A stretch of 5,045 nt of DNA, taken from PBB1 sp031380885. Lineage in GTDB: Bacteria; Pseudomonadota; Gammaproteobacteria; Burkholderiales; Burkholderiaceae_C. The stretch is taken from the NCBI GenBank assembly GCA_031380885.1, contig JANMXL010000205.1, positions 1 to 5,045 on the forward strand, read 5' to 3'. The notes below the pieces were generated by a model, which had not been told where the DNA came from, did not search any database, and saw only the letters and a list, made by a program, of their open reading frames with translations. How positions within the stretch are numbered: the first letter of the stretch is position 1; each line of letters starts with the position of its first letter. Of the stretch, positions 1 to 4,987 are shown one piece after another. Made by a program: the position numbers and the translations under genes.

Positions 1-543
1 GTTCCAATGCAGCGCGACATCGAGGGTCTGCAGGCGATGCAGCAGCGCCGCCAGCAGCTCGCGGTTGTCGAGCTGGCCTTCACCGGGCAGGTACAGGCCC
101 TGCGCGAAGCGCTCACCGATGGCCGGCTCCAGCCGCGCCACCGCGCGGGCATCAAGGGCTTCGGCCGCGGGCAGTTGCGGCATCGCACGTGCGGTGGCCG
201 CCAACTGCTGCTGGAAGCGCGTGGCCTCGGCGGCATCCTGGCGGTGCCACAACACCAGCGTGCCTTGCTGCTGAAAGAACACCGGCGCACCCAGCGTTGC
301 GATCAGCTCGGGCCAGCGAGCCAGCGCGTGGCAACCCATGCGCACGACGCCGAGTTCGGTCACCGCCGATTCGGCCAAAGGGGCCAGCATTGCCGCCGCA
401 ACGTGGGCGGCAGACGCAGGCGCGTCGTGCGCGCTCGCGTCGTACAGATCGACAGTGTGACCCGCACGCGCCAGTTCGCAAGCGAGCAACCGACCCATCA
501 GGCCGGCGCCCAGCACCACCGTGCGATCCGTGCGGCGGTTCAT
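1..543 (-). CDS. thiO: Glycine oxidase ThiO (FAD-dependent), N-terminal part, cut by the window edge
   Basis: The frame reads leftwards from the ATG at 543 and is open to base 1, giving 181 codons of a protein that is usually about 350-370 residues, so roughly half is present. Residues 8-35 form a dinucleotide-binding fold: a hydrophobic strand, G12-A-G14-L-M-G17, a helix, then an acidic residue (D35) ending the second strand, as in FAD-dependent D-amino-acid-oxidase-type enzymes. The AAAMLAP block at 49-55 corresponds to the flavin-proximal GMLAP-type motif of ThiO. EGQLDNRELLAAL at 155-167 is also typical of ThiO-like oxidases. ThiO oxidises glycine to iminoglycine in the cytoplasm, feeding ThiG for thiazole synthesis. 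An in-frame TGA at 570-568 makes 543 the first usable ATG, and a GAGGG Shine-Dalgarno lies at 555-551. Divergent thiD next door supports the thiamine assignment. Another DAO-family oxidase cannot be excluded without the C-terminal half. Confidence 0.85.
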   Translation of the reverse strand, partial: MNRRTDRTVVLGAGLMGRLLACELARAGHTVDLYDASAHDAPASAAHVAAAMLAPLAESAVTELGVVRMGCHALARWPELIATLGAPVFFQQQGTLVLWHRQDAAEATRFQQQLAATARAMPQLPAAEALDARAVARLEPAIGERFAQGLYLPGEGQLDNRELLAALLHRLQTLDVALHWN

Positions 544-550
544 GCCAACG

Positions 551-555
551 CCCTC
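551..555 (-). promoter_or_regulatory. Shine-Dalgarno of thiO
   Basis: Read on the minus strand this is GAGGG, seven bases ahead of the ATG at 543. It supports that start. It lies just beside the proposed -10 element of the divergent thiD gene. Confidence 0.55.
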
Positions 556-559
556 AACG

Positions 560-565
560 CATAAT
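560..565 (+). promoter_or_regulatory. Candidate -10 element of thiD (possible leaderless start)
   Basis: CATAAT matches the sigma70 -10 consensus at five of six positions and sits in a short AT-rich island in otherwise GC-rich DNA. Transcription starting about seven bases downstream would begin at or next to the A of the thiD ATG (573). No good -35 hexamer is visible at 15-18 bp spacing; the best I see is TTCATG at 540-545, with three matches and a 14-bp spacer. The call is by eye only. Confidence 0.35.
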
Positions 566-572
566 TTTCAAC

Positions 573-1460
573 ATGCTTGCTGACGACACCGCGGCCAACA
601 CCGCCGCCCTGCCCCACCGCCTTCGCTATGCGCGGGTGCTGTCGATCGCTGGCTCCGACGGTGGTGGCGGCGCGGGCATCCAGGCCGATCTGAAAACCTT
701 CAGCGCGCTCGGCTGCTACGGCATGACCGCGATCACCGCCATCACCGCGCAAAACACCCTGGGCGTCAGCGCGATCCACGGCCTGCCGCCCGAGGTGCTG
801 CGTGCACAGATACGTGCCGTGCTCGACGACATCGGCGCCGACGCGATCAAGATCGGCATGCTGCATTCGCCCGAAGCGGTCGGCGTGGTGGCGCAGGCAC
901 TCGACGACTACCGCATCGCCCACGTGGTGCTCGACCCCGTGATGGTGGCCACCAGCGGCGACCGGCTGATGGCGCAGGAAACGGTGCAGGTGCTGGTGAC
1001 CGAGCTGTTTCACCGTGCGACGCTGGTCACGCCGAACCTGGACGAAGCCGGGCTGCTGCTGGGCCGCCAGATCACGGAGGCCACTGAGTTCGAGGCCGCC
1101 ACACGCGAGCTGCTGGCGCTCGGCGCACCGGCGGTGCTGCTCAAGGGCGGGCATCTGGCCGCTGGCGACATCGTCGATGTGCTGGCGACCCGCACGGGTC
1201 ACACGCAACGCTGGGCCTCGCCACGCATCGCCAGCCGCAACATCCACGGCACCGGTTGCACGCTGTCGTCGGCGATCGCAGCGCACCTGGCGCTCGGCCT
1301 GGGCTTGCCCGAGGCGGTCACCGAAGCGCGGCGCTATGTGCTGGCGGCGATTGCCAGCGGCGCCGCGGTGCACACCGGCGCCGGGCACGGCCCGCTGAAC
1401 CACGCTCACGCGCCGCAGGCGATGCGACTGCTGCCGATCGGCGAGGGCGGGCTTCGGTAA
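573..1460 (+). CDS. thiD: Hydroxymethylpyrimidine / phosphomethylpyrimidine kinase ThiD
   Basis: This 295-residue ribokinase-fold enzyme phosphorylates HMP to HMP-P and then HMP-PP, the pyrimidine half of thiamine, in the cytoplasm. Visible motifs in order: substrate-binding SIAGSDGGGGAGIQADLKT (24-42), where family members usually have SDSGGGAG or DPSGGAG; KIGML (93-97); VVLDPVM (118-124); TPNLDEA (153-159); LKGGH (190-194); and HGTGCTLSSAIAA (225-237), the anion-hole loop whose Cys229 corresponds to the catalytic cysteine of ThiD. It is slightly longer than the usual 265-275 residues because of about 20 extra residues before the first strand and a short C-terminal tail. The ATG at 573 is the first plausible start; upstream in-frame codons lie inside the antisense thiO region. 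It has no Shine-Dalgarno, so a GTG at 636 is a less likely alternative. It diverges from thiO with a 29-bp gap and is followed closely by the TPR gene. Confidence 0.96.
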   Translation: MLADDTAANTAALPHRLRYARVLSIAGSDGGGGAGIQADLKTFSALGCYGMTAITAITAQNTLGVSAIHGLPPEVLRAQIRAVLDDIGADAIKIGMLHSPEAVGVVAQALDDYRIAHVVLDPVMVATSGDRLMAQETVQVLVTELFHRATLVTPNLDEAGLLLGRQITEATEFEAATRELLALGAPAVLLKGGHLAAGDIVDVLATRTGHTQRWASPRIASRNIHGTGCTLSSAIAAHLALGLGLPEAVTEARRYVLAAIASGAAVHTGAGHGPLNHAHAPQAMRLLPIGEGGLR

Positions 1461-1499
1461 GGACATCGAGAAAACAGGCAGATGAACAGCAGCGAACCC

Positions 1500-1503
1500 A
1501 GGA
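1500..1503 (+). promoter_or_regulatory. Shine-Dalgarno deciding the start of the TPR gene
   Basis: AGGA lies eight bases before the ATG at 1512. The earlier in-frame ATG at 1482 has only AGG three bases away, too close to work well, so 1512 is preferred. Starting there also gives a cleaner signal peptide. Confidence 0.5.
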
Positions 1504-1511
1504 CGATACCA

Positions 1512-2186
1512 ATGCCGCGCTCCCGTGCAGCGAACAGGCGGCATTGGTTGACGCTGTCGTGCAGTGCCGCACTGCTGGCGACAGGTTTCGGCTGGCCGCG
1601 CGCCGCCTGCGCCAGCGCCGATGAAGCCGCCGTCGAGCTGCAGCGAGAGTGGGAAATCGTCAAGTACCGCACCCCGGCTGCCGAGCGGATCAGCCGGTTC
1701 GAAGCGCTGTCCGCCAAGGCGCGACGCGCCACCGAGCAATTTTCCAGCAGCAGCCCGGTGTTGATCTGGGAGGCGGTGATCGTCAGCTCCTGGGCCGAGG
1801 CCAAGGACGATCTGGGCTCGCTGGACCTGGCCAAACGTGCCAAGGCGCTGTACGAAGCCGCGCTGAAGATCGACGCCAGCGCCTTGGGCGGTGGCGCCTA
1901 CACGGGCCTCGCCGCACTGCACTACAAGCTGCCCGGCTGGCCGCTGAGTTTCGGCAACGAAGACAAGGCGCGCGAGCTGCTGCAACGGGCCCTGGCGATC
2001 AATCCGCAAGGCGTCGATCCCAACTACTACTACGGCGAGCTCCTGGTCGAAACCCGCCGTCCGCAGGAAGCGGTGGCCTACCTTGAGCGCGTGCTTCAGG
2101 CCCCCGCCCGACCAGGCCGTGAGATCGGCGATGCCGGTCGGCGAGACGAGGCGCGCGCGCTGCTCGACAAGATCAAGGCGCGCTGA
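1512..2186 (+). CDS. Exported tetratricopeptide-repeat protein (possibly TRAP T-component-like)
   Basis: The 224-residue product begins with a Sec-type signal peptide: a basic n-region with several arginines (3-10), a hydrophobic core (about 13-27), and an A-x-A site at 34-36 with likely cleavage before D37. It is therefore probably periplasmic. The mature part is helical with TPR-like hairpins at about 102-124, 128-165 and 169-197. The block from GGGAYTGLAALHYKLPGW (127-143) to LSFGNEDKARELLQRALAINP (145-165) and DPNYYYGELL (169-178) is the most distinctive part. It resembles TPR proteins related to the TRAP-transporter T-component (TatT), though no TRAP transporter genes are visible. The exact function is unknown. 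An arginine pair before W12 makes Tat export thinkable, but the motif is poor. The gene starts 51 bp after thiD (21 bp if ATG 1482 is used) and probably shares its transcript. Its end overlaps the convergent kinase gene by 14 bp. Confidence 0.82.
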   Translation: MPRSRAANRRHWLTLSCSAALLATGFGWPRAACASADEAAVELQREWEIVKYRTPAAERISRFEALSAKARRATEQFSSSSPVLIWEAVIVSSWAEAKDDLGSLDLAKRAKALYEAALKIDASALGGGAYTGLAALHYKLPGWPLSFGNEDKARELLQRALAINPQGVDPNYYYGELLVETRRPQEAVAYLERVLQAPARPGREIGDAGRRDEARALLDKIKAR

Positions 2187-3597
2187 CGGCCGCAAGCGTG
2201 GCGCTGTCCTGCGCCATCACCGGTGGTGTCCGCTGGGGCTGCTGGCTGATGGGCCGCAGCGTCACCTGCACGCCGGAGCCATCGGCGCGTGCACCGATGA
2301 CCACCGTCAGTGCGTGCAGGGCAGCAATGCGCTGCACGATGGACACGCCGAGGCCGCTGCCGAACTCCTGCTGTCCATCAGGGCGATAGAAACGCTCGCC
2401 CATCCGCGCGATCTGCGCCGCGGGCAGCGGCTCACCGTCGTTGTCGACCTCGAGTCGGTCCGGCAAAACGCGCAAGGTCACCAGCGAGCCCGCTGGCGCG
2501 TAGCGCACCGCGTTGTCGAGCAGGTTGCGCAGCAGCACGTTCAGCAGGTTGGCGTCGCCGTTCAACGGCAGCGGCGTCACGCCCTCCGGCGGCCATTCGC
2601 ACGCCAGCTCGATACGTCGCCGCTCGGCCATCGGCAGGCAGTCGCTGATCGCCTGCTCCACCACTTGCGGCCAGGGCACGGGCGTTGACATCGACAGCTG
2701 ACCGCTGGGCTCCACCGCCGACTCCAGGTGCGACAGCGCCAGCATCTGCGTGACCAGGCGATCCAGCCGGTCCATGCCGTTGCTGAGCTTGGCCTCGGCC
2801 TGCTCGCGCTCGATGCCCCCCGCGGAGCGGCGCACCACGTCCCACTGCGCGCGCAACACCGCCAACGGTGTGCGCAGCTCATGGGCGGCATCGGCGGTGA
2901 AGCGTCGCTCGCGCGCCAGCGTCTCGTCGATTCGTTGGAACAGGCCGTTCATCGCGCCGACCAGCGGCTTCAATTCCGCCGGCGTGAGGCTGTTGGGGAT
3001 CAGGCGCAGGTCGGTGGCATCGCGCGCCTGCAACTCGGTGGTCAGGTCGCGCAGCGGTGCCAGCGCACGGCGCACCGCCAGGGCCATCAAGATCAGCAAT
3101 GCCGGCAGCACCAGGATCCACGGCGTGATCTGGCTGGCCGTGACGCTGTAGACAAGCTCGTCGCGCTCCTTGATCCGTTGCCCCGCAGCCACCAGCCAGG
3201 CGCCGGTCGCCGACTGCAGGTAATAGATCCGCCAAGGCTTGCCACGCAGGCTCTCGTTGCGAAAGCCGACCGCGTCCGGATAGTGCGTCAGCTGCACCCC
3301 TTCGCTGTCGGACAGCACCAGCAAGCCGTTCGCGTCCCAGACGGCCAGCGCCAGGTCGCGCACATCGGCCGTGCTCGACTCGGCGTTGCCCTTGGCCGGC
3401 CGCGGCTGCGACAGGGTGGACAGGTACGCGTCGGAACGCAGCGTCGCCTGCATCTGCCGGGCCAGGCGGATCAACTCGGCGTCGTACATCTCGTTGACTT
3501 CGTAGCGCGCCTGCCTGATCGACTCGTACAGCGCCACGCCCCAGACCAGCGGCGCGCAGATCAACAGGTACAGCAACAGCCGTCGCTGCAGGCTCAT
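2173..3597 (-). CDS. Two-component sensor histidine kinase, QseC-like
   Basis: This 474-residue inner-membrane kinase senses a signal outside the cytoplasm and phosphorylates the regulator encoded just upstream. TM1 spans about 7-27 and TM2 about 157-176. Between them is a roughly 130-residue periplasmic domain of the 2CSK_N type, including PWRIYYLQSATGAWLVAAGQ (121-140), which resembles the QseC sensor domain. A HAMP-like linker follows (177-229). The H-box is RRFTADAAHELRTPL (231-245), with His239 the expected phosphorylation site. The N-box is RNLLDNAVRYAP (357-368). The G1 region is VDNDGEPL (384-391), the F-box GERFYRP (400-406), and the G2 box GSGLG (413-417). The G1 box lacks the usual DxGxG spelling. 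About 23 residues of Q/P/A-rich tail follow the catalytic core (452-474). The ATG overlaps the regulator stop as ATGA, implying translational coupling. The family is clear, but the signal is unknown, so I give no gene symbol; QseC, TctE and PmrB are relatives. Confidence 0.95.
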   Translation of the reverse strand: MSLQRRLLLYLLICAPLVWGVALYESIRQARYEVNEMYDAELIRLARQMQATLRSDAYLSTLSQPRPAKGNAESSTADVRDLALAVWDANGLLVLSDSEGVQLTHYPDAVGFRNESLRGKPWRIYYLQSATGAWLVAAGQRIKERDELVYSVTASQITPWILVLPALLILMALAVRRALAPLRDLTTELQARDATDLRLIPNSLTPAELKPLVGAMNGLFQRIDETLARERRFTADAAHELRTPLAVLRAQWDVVRRSAGGIEREQAEAKLSNGMDRLDRLVTQMLALSHLESAVEPSGQLSMSTPVPWPQVVEQAISDCLPMAERRRIELACEWPPEGVTPLPLNGDANLLNVLLRNLLDNAVRYAPAGSLVTLRVLPDRLEVDNDGEPLPAAQIARMGERFYRPDGQQEFGSGLGVSIVQRIAALHALTVVIGARADGSGVQVTLRPISQQPQRTPPVMAQDSATLAAVSAP

Positions 3598-4268
3598 AAG
3601 GTGACTTCACCCGAGCCCAGCGCATAACCGACACCGCGCACGGTGCGCACGATGGCCGGGTCGATCTTGCGGCGCAGGTGGTGCACATGCACCTCCAGCG
3701 AGTTGCTCGACGGATCGCCGCCGCCCCAGTCGTAGATCATCTGTTGCAGGTGGGTCTTCGACAGCACGCGCTGAGGATGTTTCAGCAAGGCTTCCAGCAA
3801 GGTCATCTCCAGCCCGGTCAGCTCGACGGTCGCACCGTTCCAGCGCACCAGCTTGGTCGCGGGGTCGTACTCGAGCGCGCCGTGCTGCCACACCGATTGC
3901 GCTCGGCCGGCCGAGCGGCGCACCATCGCACGCAGGCGCGCCGCGAGCTCGTCGATGGTGATCGGCTTGACCAGGTAATCGTCGGCGCCCGCATCCAGCC
4001 CGGCGATGCGCTGCTCGACGCCGTCGCGCGCGGTCAGGATCAACACCGGCACCATCTGTTCACCGCGGCGCCAGCGTTCCAGCCAGACCATGCCGTCGGT
4101 GCCCGGCAACCCGAGGTCGAGCACCATCGCGTCGTACGGCGCGCTGGACAAGGCGGAATTCGCCTGGTGGCCGTCGCGGAACCAGTCGACCACGTGGCCG
4201 AGCTGCTGCAAGCCAGTGGTCAGCGCGTCGCCAAGCGACGGATCGTCTTCAACGATGAGCAACCGCAT
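3594..4268 (-). CDS. OmpR-family response regulator, QseB-like
   Basis: This 224-residue cytoplasmic transcription factor is the partner of the adjacent kinase. The receiver domain (1-117) has the acidic cluster E7-D8-D9, phospho-acceptor Asp51 in VLDLGLPG, Thr79 in LILTARD, and Lys101 in YLVKPI. The winged-helix DNA-binding domain occupies about 127-218, with the recognition-helix region SSNSLEVHVHHLRRKI (187-202) and wing RTVRGVGYALG (208-218). Overall it looks most like QseB/PmrA-type regulators. The frame remains open to 4670, but family alignment and a GGAGG Shine-Dalgarno six bases upstream fix the start at 4268, where MRLLIVEDD begins. All residues needed for phosphorylation are present. 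It is the first gene of the minus-strand pair and faces the dctA remnant across about 50 bp. The target genes are unknown. Confidence 0.96.
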   Translation of the reverse strand: MRLLIVEDDPSLGDALTTGLQQLGHVVDWFRDGHQANSALSSAPYDAMVLDLGLPGTDGMVWLERWRRGEQMVPVLILTARDGVEQRIAGLDAGADDYLVKPITIDELAARLRAMVRRSAGRAQSVWQHGALEYDPATKLVRWNGATVELTGLEMTLLEALLKHPQRVLSKTHLQQMIYDWGGGDPSSNSLEVHVHHLRRKIDPAIVRTVRGVGYALGSGEVTL

Positions 4269-4274
4269 GTCGAG

Positions 4275-4279
4275 CCTCC
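4275..4279 (-). promoter_or_regulatory. Shine-Dalgarno of the response regulator
   Basis: On the minus strand this reads GGAGG, six bases before the ATG at 4268. It is the strongest ribosome-binding site in the window and rules out the long upstream extension of this frame. Confidence 0.8.
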
Positions 4280-4308
4280 GCGGGCATCGAAGGCACCCGA
4301 GCTGACGG

Positions 4309-4314
4309 ATTATC
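4309..4314 (-). promoter_or_regulatory. Candidate -10 element of the two-component operon
   Basis: Minus-strand GATAAT matches TATAAT at five of six positions and would start transcription near 4302, leaving a leader of about 34 bases that includes the GGAGG site. No convincing -35 is seen; the best is TGGAAC with a 20-bp spacer. This fits a promoter that needs an activator. The element lies close to the first codons of the dctA remnant frame. Confidence 0.4.
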
Positions 4315-4316
4315 GG

Positions 4317-4331
4317 GATGCGCAGCGATGC
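4317..4331 (-). repeat. Short direct repeat, candidate regulator-binding site
   Basis: On the minus strand GCATC occurs twice with exactly five bases between (4331-4327 and 4321-4317), a 10-base period, ending two bases before the candidate -10. OmpR-family regulators commonly bind tandem half-sites at one-helical-turn spacing. Five-base repeats arise often by chance, and the sequence does not match a consensus I know for QseB or PmrA. Confidence 0.2.
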
Positions 4332-4572
4332 CAGGTTCCACGGCGTCTCGCCTGTTAAGTTCAACCACCACATCGAGGAAGAACTGCTGATCGTGCTGGG
4401 CACCTTGTCCAGCGAATCGGTGCTGCCACGGATAATGGTGGCGATGGAAAACATGGGCGCCAGAGAATCGGTGCTCGGGCTGGTGATCCCGTCCGGGCAT
4501 TCGTTCAACCTCGACGGCGAGTCGATCTGCCTGACGATGGTCAACGACGGGCTGGATGGGGTGCCGGGTTGA
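4318..4572 (+). pseudogene. Remnant of a DctA-type C4-dicarboxylate:cation symporter
   Basis: The 84-codon frame carries a recognisable internal segment of a dicarboxylate/amino acid:cation symporter (DAACS; DctA/GltP group), normally about 420-450 residues. From about residue 6 (RFHGVSPVKF) to residue 74 it follows the family through EELLIVLGT (20-29), SSESVLPRIM (31-40), GLVIPSGHSFNLDG (54-67) and ICLTM (70-74). Similarity then stops and 10 unrelated residues run to a TGA. Both ends are missing: an in-frame TGA at 4303 precedes it, and no continuation is visible in any frame downstream. Signature motifs are altered relative to what I recall of the family: GTSSSES reads GTLSSES, the NLDGT cation-site motif reads NLDGE, and IYLTM reads ICLTM. 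A segment this size cannot form a transporter. It could in principle be expressed as a short peptide, but decay is the simpler view. Confidence 0.8.
4554..4561 (+). promoter_or_regulatory. Shine-Dalgarno-like site of the VF530 gene
   Basis: GGATGGGG lies seven bases before the TTG at 4569, inside the end of the dctA remnant frame. It supports TTG initiation where no ATG or GTG is available in frame near the conserved domain. Confidence 0.45.
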
Positions 4573-4850
4573 GCGCCGAGCCCACCACGCCTTCGGCCCC
4601 TGCGGCCCAGCCGCGCAACCCGCTGCACGGCCTCACGCTCGAAGGCATCGTCACCGCGCTGGTCGCGCACTATGGATGGGTTGGCCTCGGCGAACGGATC
4701 CCGGTGCGCTGCTTCATCAGTGACCCGAGCGTCGCGTCGAGCCTGAAGTTCCTGCGCAAGACACCGTGGGCGCGCGAGAAGGTCGAAGGGCTGTACCTGT
4801 TCATGCTGCGGGATATCAAGCGGGCCATTGCGCCATCCAATAAGGGATGA
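4569..4850 (+). CDS. VF530-family (DUF2132) small DNA-binding protein
   Basis: The 93-residue product is a short Pro/Ala-rich N-terminus (1-16) followed by the complete VF530 domain (about 17-80): NPLHGLTLEGIVTALV (17-32), HYGWVGLGERIPVRCF (34-49), and SSLKFLRKTPWAREKVEGLY (57-76), the family hallmark. Members are short proteobacterial proteins; the founding Vibrio protein was studied structurally and reported to bind DNA, but the cellular role is unknown. It is presumably cytoplasmic or nucleoid-associated. No ATG occurs in frame before the domain, so TTG at 4569 is the likely start; it overlaps the TGA of the dctA remnant as TTGA. This suggests the gene may now be translated by coupling to the remnant frame, or that the remnant replaced its original upstream region. 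It ends 140-odd bases before the riboswitch. Confidence 0.88.
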   Translation: MSAEPTTPSAPAAQPRNPLHGLTLEGIVTALVAHYGWVGLGERIPVRCFISDPSVASSLKFLRKTPWAREKVEGLYLFMLRDIKRAIAPSNKG

Positions 4851-4866
4851 CCGTGGTCACCCCACG
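4848..4866 (+). other. Short inverted repeats at the end of the VF530 gene
   Basis: Two overlapping small hairpins are possible: TGACC-GT-GGTCA (4848-4859, including the stop codon) and CGTGG-TCACC-CCACG (4852-4866). Each has a five-base stem. There is no T-run after either, so a classical rho-independent terminator is unlikely. The hairpins may only mark the transcript end. Confidence 0.25.
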
Positions 4867-4972
4867 CCCTCGGCAGCATCGTGTCAGGGCAGGCGGCACG
4901 GGCGATTCGAGCAGGATGTCTCGCTTGTGGCGGGATCTGCGCGCCCCACCGTGGTTCGCCGTGCACGCTGCG

Positions 4973-4978
4973 GTTAAT
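4973..4978 (+). promoter_or_regulatory. Weak candidate -10 for the riboswitch transcript
   Basis: GTTAAT matches the -10 consensus at four of six positions and would begin transcription near 4985, just where a GEMM-I leader is expected to start. No good -35 is seen at 16-18 bp, and CCTAAT at 4985-4990 is an equally weak alternative. The interval 4851-4987 contains no gene. Confidence 0.2.
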
Positions 4979-4987
4979 CTCCGCCCT

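Noticed and set aside
189..572. Upstream extension of thiD to base 189
   Set aside because: It lies on the antisense strand of thiO, and its translation is Arg/Ala/Pro-rich without ThiD similarity.
544..572. TPP riboswitch between thiO and thiD
   Set aside because: The gap is 29 bases and has no CTGAGA-type THI-box core.
1545..1570. Lipoprotein signal (Cys in LTLSC or ACAS) in the TPR protein
   Set aside because: Neither cysteine sits in a good lipobox after the hydrophobic core; the first lies before it. A Sec signal peptide with an A-x-A site fits better.
540..2195. 551-codon open frame antisense to thiD and the TPR gene
   Set aside because: It is rich in Arg/Gln/Gly/His with no recognisable domain and lies opposite two well-supported genes. 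Such frames are common shadows in high-GC DNA.
2728..3627. 299-codon plus-strand frame opposite the kinase
   Set aside because: Low-complexity Gln/Arg composition without motifs; the minus strand encodes a complete histidine kinase here.
3678..4358. 226-codon plus-strand frame opposite the response regulator
   Set aside because: A mirror of the regulator coding strand with no domain features. The regulator is unambiguous.
4354..4365. Imperfect palindrome GTTAAGTTCAAC as an operator
   Set aside because: Only four of six arm positions match, and the bases are explained as codons V-K-F-N of the dctA remnant.
4269..4670. N-terminal extension of the response regulator up to 4670
   Set aside because: The receiver domain begins exactly at 4268 behind GGAGG, and the extension is merely antisense to the dctA remnant and VF530.
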